From Collinsella sp. (GTDB lineage: Bacteria > Actinomycetota > Coriobacteriia > Coriobacteriales > Coriobacteriaceae), in the NCBI GenBank assembly GCA_018378775.1, contig JAGZWV010000004.1:42537-106536 (forward strand): a stretch of DNA of 64,000 nucleotides, in the 5' to 3' direction. Position numbers and translations under genes: made by a program. Within the stretch, counting starts at the first letter, position 1. Each line of letters opens with the position of its first letter. Below are positions 8,757 to 17,263 of this stretch, one piece after another. The notes below the pieces were generated by a model. That model did no database searches. It saw only the letters and a list, made by a program, of their open reading frames with translations, and was not told the DNA's origin.

Positions 8757-10252
8757 ACGCCCTCCTCGATAATGCGGTAGACATACTCCATGTCGAGCGC
8801 CCCGCGCACGGCGTCGGCCAGGCGGTCGAACTCGCGCGCACGGTGATCGGCCGCGGACGCCGCGCCCGCAGCACCCACGACGCTCTCGGGCAGGCCGCGC
8901 ATGCGCGCGAGAGAGCGCGCGAGGGCGAGCGCCACCCCCGGTTCGTCGAACAGGCCGTGGAGATAGGTTCCGAACACGTTTCCGCAGGCCGCGCCTTCTG
9001 GGTTGCCGCCAATCGTGCCCGCAGGGGCGCAGGAGACGGTCGTTTCGCCGTCGTGAATCTCGTACCCGCGCGCCGTCATGCCGTTCCACACCGAGAACGC
9101 GCCTTGGGCGCCCGTGATGCGCAGCTCCGACTGGGCGAGGTGCTTTTCCTCCTTGAACACCGTACTTGCAGGGATGAGCCCGAGCCCGCGCGCGGTGCCA
9201 GCGCCTTCCCTGCCGTGCGGGTCGGAAAGCTCGTCTCCCAAAAGCTGGTAGCCTCCGCATATGCCGAGCACCGGCGTGCCCGCGCCCGAAAGCGCGCGTA
9301 CGCAGGCTCCGATGCCGCTAGCCGCAAGCCAGCGCGCGTCGTCGACCGTGGCCTTCGAGCCGGGGAGCACCACCAGGTCGGGTCGGCCCAGATCGGTCGT
9401 AGAGGAAACGTAGCGCACGCCCACGCCGGGCACGCGCGAAAGCGGGTCGAAGTCGGTGAAGTTCGACAGATGCGGAAGGCGCACGACGGCGACGTCGATG
9501 ACGCCGCGCGCCTCGCGGGCAGATAGGCGCGGCGCGAGCGAGTCCTCGTCGTCCAGGTCGAGCGTAAGATACGGCACGACCCCCACGACGGGAACCCCGC
9601 ACATCTTCTCGAGCGGGGCCAAACCCGGGCGCAGGATTTCCACATCGCCGCGGAACTTGTTCACCACAAGCCCCCGCAAAAGCGAGCGATCCTCGGGTGC
9701 AAAGAGCGCGACCGTGCCGTAGAGCTGAGCAAACACCCCGCCTGGGTCGATGTCGCCCGCGAGCAGCACGGGGGAGGACACGGCGCGCGCGAGCCCCATG
9801 TTGACGATGTCGTTTTCGGCAAGGTTGATTTCGACGGGGCTGCCGGCGCCCTCGATGACGATGACGTCGTTTTCCTCCGCGAGCGAATCGAACGCCTCCA
9901 AAATCTGCGGCATGAGCGCCTTCTTTCGCGCGAAGTAGTCCCTCGCAGCGAAGGCTCCCTGCGCCTTGCCGGCCACGATGAGCTGGCTTCGGTGGTCGCT
10001 TTCGGGCTTGAGCAGGATGGGGTTCATGCGCACGTCGGGCGCGATGCCGCACGCCTCGGCCTGCATGATCTGGGCGCGCCCCATCTCGAGCCCATCGGCC
10101 GTGACACCGCTGTTGAGCGCCATGTTCTGGCTCTTGAAGGGAGCCACGCGCAGGCCGTCCTGCGAAAGCACACGGCACAGCCCCGCCGCAAGCAGGCTCT
10201 TCCCCGCGTTCGACATGGTGCCCTGGATCATGATGGGCTTCGCCCTACCCAC
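8753..10252 (-). CDS. cbiP: Cobyric acid synthase (adenosylcobyrate amidotransferase)
   Basis: Glutamine- and ATP-dependent amidation of four carboxylates of adenosylcobyrinate diamide. It has 499 residues. The N-terminal dethiobiotin-synthetase-like ATPase domain carries MIQGTMSNAGKSLLAAGLCR and PFKSQNMALNSG. The C-terminal class I glutamine amidotransferase-like domain has the nucleophile Cys in LGICGGYQLLG and YEIHDGETT, with the His in GTYLHGLFD. GTG 10252 is chosen because AAGGAGGT lies eight bases upstream (complement 10261-10268). It overlaps cobD by eight bases. Confidence 0.95.
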   Translation of the reverse strand: MGRAKPIMIQGTMSNAGKSLLAAGLCRVLSQDGLRVAPFKSQNMALNSGVTADGLEMGRAQIMQAEACGIAPDVRMNPILLKPESDHRSQLIVAGKAQGAFAARDYFARKKALMPQILEAFDSLAEENDVIVIEGAGSPVEINLAENDIVNMGLARAVSSPVLLAGDIDPGGVFAQLYGTVALFAPEDRSLLRGLVVNKFRGDVEILRPGLAPLEKMCGVPVVGVVPYLTLDLDDEDSLAPRLSAREARGVIDVAVVRLPHLSNFTDFDPLSRVPGVGVRYVSSTTDLGRPDLVVLPGSKATVDDARWLAASGIGACVRALSGAGTPVLGICGGYQLLGDELSDPHGREGAGTARGLGLIPASTVFKEEKHLAQSELRITGAQGAFSVWNGMTARGYEIHDGETTVSCAPAGTIGGNPEGAACGNVFGTYLHGLFDEPGVALALARSLARMRGLPESVVGAAGAASAADHRAREFDRLADAVRGALDMEYVYRIIEEGV

Positions 10253-11468
10253 GGGTATCGACCTCCTTCGCCGGGCCTCGGCCATCCGCGCCCGCCATAG
10301 CGCCGCTGCAAGAAGCGCCGCCCCGTTCGACGGGTTCGCCTTCGCCCGATGCGCCTTCCGCCCGAAGCGCGCGGCTGAACGCCATCGCAAGCCGGGCATT
10401 CTCCTTGCGCGTGCGCACCGCGACGCGGCACCAGAAACGGGACAGTACCGAAAACGAGTCGCACGTGCGGACCAAAACCCCCTGTTTATACAGGCGCTCG
10501 GGGATGTCTTTCGCCGGCGTGCGGACTAAAAGGAAGTTCGCATCCGACGGCACGACGGAAAGCCCGAGCGAGGAGAGCTCGTGGGAAAGCCACGCTCGCT
10601 CGCCCGCCAATACATCGCGCGTGCGCGAGACGTATTCGACGTCTTCCAGGGCGGCGATGCCCGCGGCCTCGGCGACCGAGGAGACGGGCCACGCCTGCCC
10701 CGCCCGGCGAATCCCCTCGATGAGTTGGGCGTTTCCGCTGATCAGATACCCCAACCGCAACCCTGCCATTCCGTAGAGCTTGGTGAACGCGGAGAGCACG
10801 GCCACATGGTGCGAACACGCGGCGCGTGCGGCCACGCTCCTTTCGCGGGCATCGGGCGCAAATCCGAGGAAGCACTCGTCCACGACGAGCAGTGCGCCCA
10901 CCTGCTCGCAGCGGCAAGCCGCGGCATCGATCACGCGGGGGTCGACGAGGCGCCCCGTCGGGTTGTTCGGATTGCAGAGGTACGCCACGTCTCCCGGCCC
11001 CTCGATCGCGCGGGCGAAGGAGGCGGGCACGTCGAAGTCATCCGCTTCGGAGAGCGGGAACTCCTGCACGCATGCGCCGTAGTACGATGCCGCCTCCGCA
11101 TATTCAGAGAACGTCGGCGCGCACACGACGATGCGTTTCGGGCGCACCGCCGCGGCGAGCCGCCAGATGATGTCGGACGCGCCCGCGCCGCAAACGATAG
11201 TATCTTCGGGAATGCCCTGGGTGCGCGCTAGGGCGCGAACGAGGGCGAGGCTTTCCCTATCGGGGTAGGCGTCGATTCGAGAAAGCGCCTTGCAAGCTGC
11301 GGCGACGGCACGCGGCGAGGGGCCTGCCGGATTCACGTTCACCGAGAAGTCAATGAGGTCGGAGGCGCCCCCTTCGCAAGCGATGCCGAGCGATTGCGCG
11401 CTGCCCCCATGCGTACGGGCGCGAAGGATTCCCCCGGCAGCCCGGGGCACGGCGCGGTCCTCCCTCAT
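10245..11468 (-). CDS. cobD: L-threonine-O-3-phosphate decarboxylase (PLP aminotransferase fold)
   Basis: Supplies aminopropanol phosphate for the nucleotide loop of cobalamin. A fold-type I PLP enzyme of 407 residues. Visible: DFSVNVNPAGPSP at the N-terminus, YLCNPNNPTGR (substrate and cofactor loop), VVDECFLGF (Asp holding the pyridine nitrogen), and SAFTKLYGMAGLRLGY with the Schiff-base Lys. These motifs cannot by themselves tell it from histidinol-phosphate aminotransferase, but the position beside cbiB and cbiP settles it. The C-terminal 40 residues are a Gly/Glu/Arg-rich extension beyond the usual 360-residue core. ATG 11468 overlaps the cbiB stop (ATGA). Confidence 0.88.
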   Translation of the reverse strand: MREDRAVPRAAGGILRARTHGGSAQSLGIACEGGASDLIDFSVNVNPAGPSPRAVAAACKALSRIDAYPDRESLALVRALARTQGIPEDTIVCGAGASDIIWRLAAAVRPKRIVVCAPTFSEYAEAASYYGACVQEFPLSEADDFDVPASFARAIEGPGDVAYLCNPNNPTGRLVDPRVIDAAACRCEQVGALLVVDECFLGFAPDARERSVAARAACSHHVAVLSAFTKLYGMAGLRLGYLISGNAQLIEGIRRAGQAWPVSSVAEAAGIAALEDVEYVSRTRDVLAGERAWLSHELSSLGLSVVPSDANFLLVRTPAKDIPERLYKQGVLVRTCDSFSVLSRFWCRVAVRTRKENARLAMAFSRALRAEGASGEGEPVERGGASCSGAMAGADGRGPAKEVDTRG

Positions 11469-12439
11469 GCCATCACCCCCACGGCGAGCACGACCGCCGC
11501 GCGCGCGGCGCCGAAGACGACGAGCGCGCATACGGACGCGGCGAGCATGAGCCTTGTCGCCCGGGCGATGTCGCCCCACTCGATTTCGCGGTACGCGTCG
11601 CCTATCGTCGGTTTCTCAACGAGCTTGCCGAAATACACCGCGGGTCCTGCCAGGCGCAGCCCGAGCGCGCCCGCGCACGCTGACTCGGTCTGCGCCGCGT
11701 TCGGGCTCGCATGGCGACGCCTGTCGCGGCGCCAGATGCGCGCCGCCCCGCACGCGTCGAGCCCGACGATCGGGCACACGGCGATCATCAGCAGGGCCGA
11801 TAAGCGCGAGGGAATCCAGTTCACCGCATCGTCGAGGCGCGCCGAGGCGCAGCCGAAGTCGATGTAGCGCTCGTTTTTGTAGCCCACCATGCTGTCGAGC
11901 GTGTTCACCGCCTTGTACGCCATGCCCAAGGGCGTACCCCCGATCATAAGGTAGAAAAGCGGCGCGATGACGCCGTCGCTCGCGTTCTCCGCCACCGTTT
12001 CCACGGCGGCGCGCGCAACGCCATGCTCGTCGAGAACAGACGTGTCGCGTCCCACGATGAGCCCGACGGCTTCGCGCGCCGCGACAAGGCCGCCCTTCGA
12101 GAACGCGCGGGCCACGGCCAGGCTCTGGCGGCGCAGCTCGCATGCCGCGAGAATCTGATAGCTCGCCCATGCCTCGGCCACGAAGCGCAAGCCGGGGTGA
12201 ACCATGCCGCAAAGATGCAGGATTACCCAGGTCAAAAGCCCACACGCAAGCGGAAGCGCCACGGCGAGCACAAGCCCTGCGGCGCGCGTGCCCGCGGACG
12301 TTTGCGGGAATGCGCCCCGCAGGCGGCCTTCGGCCCACGTGATCGCGCGCCCCATGGCGACGACGGGATGGGGAAGCCAGCGCGGGTCGCCGAGGACAAG
12401 GTCGGCCGCGAACCCGGCGGCGACGGCAAGAATCGTCAT
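11465..12439 (-). CDS. cbiB: Adenosylcobinamide-phosphate synthase
   Basis: Integral membrane enzyme (324 residues) joining adenosylcobyrate to aminopropanol phosphate. The N-terminus FAADLVLGDPRWLPHPVVAMG is the family hallmark, as are ETVAENASDGVIAPLFY, GGTPLGMAYKAVNTLDSMVGY and the following Asp-rich region. Several hydrophobic segments are spread along the chain. ATG 12439 shares one base with the upstream stop (TGATG). Confidence 0.94.
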   Translation of the reverse strand: MTILAVAAGFAADLVLGDPRWLPHPVVAMGRAITWAEGRLRGAFPQTSAGTRAAGLVLAVALPLACGLLTWVILHLCGMVHPGLRFVAEAWASYQILAACELRRQSLAVARAFSKGGLVAAREAVGLIVGRDTSVLDEHGVARAAVETVAENASDGVIAPLFYLMIGGTPLGMAYKAVNTLDSMVGYKNERYIDFGCASARLDDAVNWIPSRLSALLMIAVCPIVGLDACGAARIWRRDRRRHASPNAAQTESACAGALGLRLAGPAVYFGKLVEKPTIGDAYREIEWGDIARATRLMLAASVCALVVFGAARAAVVLAVGVMA

Positions 12440-13440
12440 CACCGGGCATCGCCCCCCGAAGCGGGGCGAACGTCGCGAAGGCAGCGCCCATCCCAGGTGG
12501 CGGCCCATGCGCCGCCCGTCTCGGTATGCACGTCGAAGTATCCCATTTTCGGGACAGCTAGCTCGGAGAGCAGCGCTTTCACGGTACCCGCGTGAACGAC
12601 GAAGACGGCGCGCCCACTCCCCTGGGCGCGCTCCGATTTGCACGCCTCCCGAAACGCCGCGACGACGCGGCGGGTGAAATCGCTCTTGCCCTCGCCATGC
12701 GGGCAGCGCGTCTCGCACCAGGAGTCTACCCAGGCGCGGTAGCGCGCATCCTCTTTAAGCTCGGCGGCGCTTCGCCCCTCGAAGTCGCCGAAATCCATCT
12801 CGCGCAGACCGGGGCACGCCATAAGCTCAGCGTTCGGGAAGAGGATGCGCGCCGTCTGGTCGGTGCGGGCCATGCCGCTCGTGATAACACGGAACACGTC
12901 ACGATCGCACGCGAGGTCGCGCAAAGCGCGCTCGCCCGCGCTCGACAGGGGCTCGTCGGTGCCCGCCCCGCTGTAGCGATGGTCTTCCGTGCCCGCCGTG
13001 GCACCATGGCGCACGAAGACGACTTCCAAAGGCGCGCCCGCGCCCTGCGTCCCTCGGGGCGCATCGTCAAGGTTTCCTTTGATGACCTGGGGAATCCCGC
13101 ACGTCATGCGCACGACGACGTAGGCGCGCGCAGCGAGCGCGCATCCCAGGCGCCCCGCGCGCTCGCGCCATTGGGCGTCTTCCGCACGCATAGGGACGAC
13201 CCCCGAGCCGACCAAGGGCAGAATCACTACGTCGAAGCCAATCAACCGCTCGAGCGCCCGGCCAGCGTCGAGCGCGCGTACGAGTTCCTCAGCACGGTAC
13301 GCGACGCGGCCGGCAAAAGCCGCGGGCACGCCGCCCTCCGCAAACTGCGCCGCGTCGACGAAATCGTCAGCCGCGAACCCGAGCTTTTCGCGCACGAAGG
13401 CCCTCTTCCCCGAATGCGCGCCACCTACCACGAGAATCAT
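12439..13440 (-). CDS. Fusion of a degenerate CobU-like domain with a histidine phosphatase (alpha-ribazole phosphatase type)
   Basis: Two domains in 333 residues. Residues 1-121 resemble CobU (adenosylcobinamide kinase/guanylyltransferase). However, the P-loop reads GGAHSGKR (6-13), with Arg where Ser/Thr should be, and the H-x3-R core that receives GMP in CobU is absent. Only the terminal CGIPQVIKG echo of CobU remains clear. Residues 139-333 form a phosphoglycerate-mutase-fold phosphatase with RHG at 144-146, GLREMDFGDFEG and a VVHAGT motif. This fits CobC, which dephosphorylates alpha-ribazole phosphate or adenosylcobalamin phosphate. A complete CobU is encoded two genes upstream, so the N-terminal half probably has a structural or ligand-sensing role, or none. 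Confidence 0.82.
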   Translation of the reverse strand: MILVVGGAHSGKRAFVREKLGFAADDFVDAAQFAEGGVPAAFAGRVAYRAEELVRALDAGRALERLIGFDVVILPLVGSGVVPMRAEDAQWRERAGRLGCALAARAYVVVRMTCGIPQVIKGNLDDAPRGTQGAGAPLEVVFVRHGATAGTEDHRYSGAGTDEPLSSAGERALRDLACDRDVFRVITSGMARTDQTARILFPNAELMACPGLREMDFGDFEGRSAAELKEDARYRAWVDSWCETRCPHGEGKSDFTRRVVAAFREACKSERAQGSGRAVFVVHAGTVKALLSELAVPKMGYFDVHTETGGAWAATWDGRCLRDVRPASGGDAR

Positions 13441-14204
13441 AGGAGCATGCCCCCCGCCACCAGCACGGCAAGCATCGCGAGCTCGGCCCATTGCAGAAAC
13501 CATCCGGCCAAATCCCCCGTCACCCCGCCGAAGCGGGACAGAGCAACATGACGGTACCACGCGAGCGCCAAAAGCCCCGCCACCGCCATAAGGGCGCCAA
13601 CGACCTGAGCGCACGCGACCATCCCTGCAGCTGAAGCAGCAGCGAAAGCGCAAAGCGGCACGACGATCGCCGCGCGCTTCTTCGCAGGCGAGAGCCCCGC
13701 GGCCATGCCGTCCGCCCGCGCGGCAGGCCAGCATTCAACGGCGAACCCCGAAAGCGAGCGGGAGAACACGAGCGAGCACAGAAGCGCGAGAAACGCCCCC
13801 GCCGTAAGCGGCAGCGCGGTGAACAGGGAAAACTGCAGAATAAGGTATACGACAACACCAATGACCCCGAAGGCGCCCGCCCGCGGGTCGTGCATGATCT
13901 CGAGCTTTCGCTCGCGCGGGGCCCAACTTGCAAGCGCATCGGAGGTGTCGCAGAGCCCGTCTAGGTGGATGCCTCCCGTCACCGCCACAGGCAACGCCAC
14001 GAGCACGGCCGCGACGATGGTCGCGGGCACGCCGAGCAGGTTCGCCACGTGCCCCCACGCCATCATGAGGAAGCCTTCCGCAACGCCCACCAGGGGAAAC
14101 GCGGCAAGCGCATGGGTTGATCCGAAATCGGTCCAGGCCGATTTCGGGACGGGGATGCGCGAGAACGTTCCGAACGCCGCGCCGATTGCCTCTGCTATCT
14201 TCAC
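13437..14204 (-). CDS. cobS: Adenosylcobinamide-GDP ribazoletransferase (cobalamin-5-phosphate synthase)
   Basis: Membrane enzyme (255 residues) that joins the activated corrinoid to alpha-ribazole (phosphate), the last assembly step of cobalamin. The motif GGIHLDGLCDTSDAL contains the metal-binding acidic residues, followed by RKLEIMHDPRAGAFGV, both diagnostic of CobS. Multiple transmembrane segments follow. GTG 14204 overlaps the cobU stop by four bases, and no ATG precedes the conserved N-terminus. Confidence 0.94.
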   Translation of the reverse strand: MKIAEAIGAAFGTFSRIPVPKSAWTDFGSTHALAAFPLVGVAEGFLMMAWGHVANLLGVPATIVAAVLVALPVAVTGGIHLDGLCDTSDALASWAPRERKLEIMHDPRAGAFGVIGVVVYLILQFSLFTALPLTAGAFLALLCSLVFSRSLSGFAVECWPAARADGMAAGLSPAKKRAAIVVPLCAFAAASAAGMVACAQVVGALMAVAGLLALAWYRHVALSRFGGVTGDLAGWFLQWAELAMLAVLVAGGMLL

Positions 14205-14749
14205 CTTGTAGGTCCTTCGCCTTTCATCCACACGGGAATCCCGCATACCACTTCGACTGCGCGGTCGGACAGCGCCGCCACGCCCGCGTTCACGCGCGCG
14301 AGCGCGCGCCTCCATGCCTCGGTCCCCTCATCGTAGCGCATCCCATCGGCGAACACGTCGACGGTGACCACCACCGTATACGCAGCGGCCTGAGCGAGCC
14401 GTTCGATGCCTCCGAGCACCTCGCGCGCCGCAACGTCGGGGTCACGTGGGGATAAGCCGCCTTCCGCGAAGAGTTCGTTCGCAACCAGGTTGCCCACGTC
14501 CTCCAAAAGAAGCGTGCAGCCGCGCGGAAGCCCGGGCACTGCGGCGCCCACGTCACGCGTGCGCTCGAGGGTGGAAAACCCCTTGCCCTCGCGCATCGCC
14601 CGATGGCGCGCGATGCGGCGGGCGCCCTCTTCCCCGAAGGGCTCCATCGTTGCCAGGTACACGCGGGGGCCGTCGTGCCCGAGGCACAGGGACTCGGCGT
14701 AGGCGCTCTTGCCGCTCGCGGCGGCGCCGATGACGAGCGTCACCGTCAT
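14201..14749 (-). CDS. cobU: Adenosylcobinamide kinase / adenosylcobinamide-phosphate guanylyltransferase
   Basis: Phosphorylates adenosylcobinamide and then transfers GMP to it. The protein has 182 residues, the usual length. The P-loop IGAAASGKS (7-15) is intact. YLATMEPF and the ARRIARHRAMREGKGFSTLE stretch contain the histidine that carries GMP. LLLEDVGNLVANELF and CGIPVWMKGEGP close the protein. It is the catalytically competent CobU of the cluster, in contrast to the degenerate copy fused to the phosphatase at 12439-13440. It overlaps cobT and cobS by four bases each. Confidence 0.95.
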   Translation of the reverse strand: MTVTLVIGAAASGKSAYAESLCLGHDGPRVYLATMEPFGEEGARRIARHRAMREGKGFSTLERTRDVGAAVPGLPRGCTLLLEDVGNLVANELFAEGGLSPRDPDVAAREVLGGIERLAQAAAYTVVVTVDVFADGMRYDEGTEAWRRALARVNAGVAALSDRAVEVVCGIPVWMKGEGPTR

Positions 14750-15888
14750 TTCCCGGCCTCGAAATGCTCGTAAGCAGCCATGCCAGTCGCCGTGAACGTC
14801 TTCCCATCCCGGTACACGCGCAGCGCCGAATCCAGAAGGGGCAGATACGCCATGGCGCCCGCGCCCTCGCCCAAGTGCATGCCTGCGTCGAGGGGTGCCT
14901 TTATTCCGAGCTCGCGAAGGAGCTCCTGGCTTGCGGGTTCGCTTGATGCGTGGGTGCCCACGAGGTAGCCCAAGGCGTTGGGGCACAGGCGCGCCGCGCA
15001 CAGGGCCGCCGTGCAGGATATGACCCCGTCGAGGAGCGCCGGAGCCTTCGAGGCCGCGGCCCCCAGGTAGAAGCCGCACATCGCCGCGATGTCGAAGCCG
15101 CCCACCTTCGAGAGCACGTCGATCGGGTCGGCAGGATCGGGCGAGTTCGCATCGATAGCGCGCTCGACCACGTCGCGCTTACGCGCGAGCGAGGCGTCCG
15201 AGAGCCCCGCGCCGCGCCCGACGAGGCTCCGCGCGTCCGCCCGGATGAGCACTGCGGCCACCGCCGCCGAGGTGGTCGTGTTGCCGATGCCCATCTCGCC
15301 CGCGGCGAGAAGGCGCACGCCGGCACGGGCAAGTCCGCACGCGACGGCGATTCCGACCTCGATCGCGCGCACGGCCCCATCGCGAGACATAGCGGAGCCG
15401 TGCGCGATGTTGCCGCTCCCCCGCCGCACGTTCGCGCGCACCATGCGCGCGTCTTCTATGCCCCGGGCCATACCCACGTCGACGGGCACGACCTCGGCAC
15501 CCGCGAACGCCGCCATGCGGCAGGCGCTCGTGGCCCCCTCGCACATGTTGCGTGCGACGGCTCGCGTCACGTCTTGCCCGCTTTGCGACACGCCTTCGGC
15601 AACGACCCCGTTGTCGGAGAAGAATACCGCGAGCGCACGGGGGAACTCGGCCACCTCGGCGCTCCCCTGAGCTGCGGCGATACACGCGACGGCGTCTTCA
15701 AAGTCGCCCAATCCCCCCAAGGGGTGCGCGATGGAGTCCCACGCGGCGTACGCGGCGGCGCGGGCGCACTCGTCTGCGGGCGCGATCCGGGAGAGCGCGG
15801 CTTCGAGCACGGCGCCCGGCGCCGACGAGAACGCGCGCCCGACTTCCTCGCGGATACAGGCAAGCGCGGTTTCGGTTGCTTCAGCCAT
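14746..15888 (-). CDS. cobT: Nicotinate-nucleotide--dimethylbenzimidazole phosphoribosyltransferase
   Basis: Makes alpha-ribazole 5'-phosphate from a lower-ligand base and nicotinate mononucleotide. It has 380 residues. Visible: VFFSDNGVVAEGVSQ, GEMGIGNTTTSAAV, GGFDIAAMCGFYLGAA, and the C-terminal HLGEGAGAM with the catalytic Glu near 341. ATG 15888 lies eight bases inside the end of cbiA. No bza/blu genes for dimethylbenzimidazole are visible, so the base would come from elsewhere, or an adeninyl/phenolyl ligand may be used. Confidence 0.95.
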   Translation of the reverse strand: MAEATETALACIREEVGRAFSSAPGAVLEAALSRIAPADECARAAAYAAWDSIAHPLGGLGDFEDAVACIAAAQGSAEVAEFPRALAVFFSDNGVVAEGVSQSGQDVTRAVARNMCEGATSACRMAAFAGAEVVPVDVGMARGIEDARMVRANVRRGSGNIAHGSAMSRDGAVRAIEVGIAVACGLARAGVRLLAAGEMGIGNTTTSAAVAAVLIRADARSLVGRGAGLSDASLARKRDVVERAIDANSPDPADPIDVLSKVGGFDIAAMCGFYLGAAASKAPALLDGVISCTAALCAARLCPNALGYLVGTHASSEPASQELLRELGIKAPLDAGMHLGEGAGAMAYLPLLDSALRVYRDGKTFTATGMAAYEHFEAGK

Positions 15889-17263
15889 GCCGTCTCCTCT
15901 CTGCGAACGACGCTGCGGCAGACGCGAACGCGCGCGCAACGTCGGGGTTAGCAGGATAGTACACATGCGGGAAGCCCGCCACCAGGGACAGGGTGGTCGT
16001 CATGCACGGCCAGCCCTTGTCGCGCCGGGGCTTCTGCGCCCAGAAGTCGCCGCCCGGGCAGGTGGACTGCCAGTAGTGGAACTCGTGCGCGCGGATGCGT
16101 GTGCCGCGCGGCCCGTAGAGCCCGTCGCGTTGGGAAGCGAGCTCCACGTACCCGAAATGGGACAGCCTTCCCCCGTTCTCGCTTGCGCCCTCAAGGGCGC
16201 CAGCAACAGGCCAACGCCGCCCCTCGCTATCGGCGATTTCGCGCTGCAGGTACAAAAACCCACCGCATTCGGCGACCGTCGGCATGCCGGATTCCACCGC
16301 GCGCCGCACCGCCTCGCGCATCGGCGAGTTCTCGGAGAGCTGCCGCGCATTGAGCTCCGGGTAGCCGCCCCCCAGATAGAGGGCGCTTGTCCCCCGGGGC
16401 AACTCGCTATCACACAGAGGGCTGAAAAAGGCCAGCTCGCAACCCAGATCCTCGAGCGCGCGCAGGTTCTCCTCGTAGTAGAACGAGAACGCCTCGTCAC
16501 GCGCGACGGCGACGATGGGCCGCGCTCCGGCGATCGGCTCCAACCGGTAAGGTTCCTCGCGGATATCGGGTGCCGTCGCCGCTATTTCGAGCAAGCGGTC
16601 GACGTCGACGCTCTTTTCCACCAGCTCGGCCATCTTGTCGATGCGCGCGGAGAGCTGCTTGACCTCGTCGGCGGTCACAAGCCCCAAATGCCGGCTTTCG
16701 AGCGAGAACGCCTCGTCGGCGGGGATATTCCCCAAAACCGCGACGCCCGTGTGCTTCTCGATCGCAGGCGCCGCGTAGGCGCAGGCAGCGGCGCTCGTCT
16801 TGTTCAGCACGACGCCGCGCACGTTCGCACAAGGCAGGAACTCGGCGATGCCGCGGATTACGGCGGCGAGCGATAAAGACGCCCCGCGCCCGTTCACCAC
16901 TAAAACGACCGGCGTTTCCGTGTCGCGCGCAACCTGGTAGCTGCTCGCGTCGGCCACGCCGGGCGCCATGCCGTCGTAGAAGCCCATGACCCCCTCGAGC
17001 ACCGCGATATCCGCGCCCGCGGCGCCGCGTGCGAGCAGAGCGCGCAGCGTCGAGGCGTCGGTGAAGAAGCCGTCTAAGTTACCCGAGCGCGCACCCACGA
17101 CGCGGCGATGAAAGAGCGGATCAATGTAGTCGGGGCCGCATTTGAAGGCCGCGCATGCAAGGCCGCGGCGCGCGAGCGCGCGCAGGAGCGCGCACGTTAC
17201 GACCGTCTTGCCGCTCCCGCTCGAGGGCGCAGCGACCATGAGGCGCGGGATGGACGTGATCAC
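15881..17263 (-). CDS. cbiA: Cobyrinate a,c-diamide synthase
   Basis: ATP- and glutamine-dependent amidation of the a and c carboxylates of cobyrinate. It has 460 residues. The N-terminal P-loop is APSSGSGKTVV, followed by FKCGPDYIDPLFH and GVMGFYDG. The C-terminal glutaminase-like domain has YLGGGYPELNA, VAECGGFLYLQ (nucleophile Cys) and HEFHYW. The start overlaps the cbiET stop by four bases. It belongs to the CbiA/CobB family and is called CbiA because the rest of the pathway is of the anaerobic type. Confidence 0.95.
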   Translation of the reverse strand: MITSIPRLMVAAPSSGSGKTVVTCALLRALARRGLACAAFKCGPDYIDPLFHRRVVGARSGNLDGFFTDASTLRALLARGAAGADIAVLEGVMGFYDGMAPGVADASSYQVARDTETPVVLVVNGRGASLSLAAVIRGIAEFLPCANVRGVVLNKTSAAACAYAAPAIEKHTGVAVLGNIPADEAFSLESRHLGLVTADEVKQLSARIDKMAELVEKSVDVDRLLEIAATAPDIREEPYRLEPIAGARPIVAVARDEAFSFYYEENLRALEDLGCELAFFSPLCDSELPRGTSALYLGGGYPELNARQLSENSPMREAVRRAVESGMPTVAECGGFLYLQREIADSEGRRWPVAGALEGASENGGRLSHFGYVELASQRDGLYGPRGTRIRAHEFHYWQSTCPGGDFWAQKPRRDKGWPCMTTTLSLVAGFPHVYYPANPDVARAFASAAASFAERRRHG

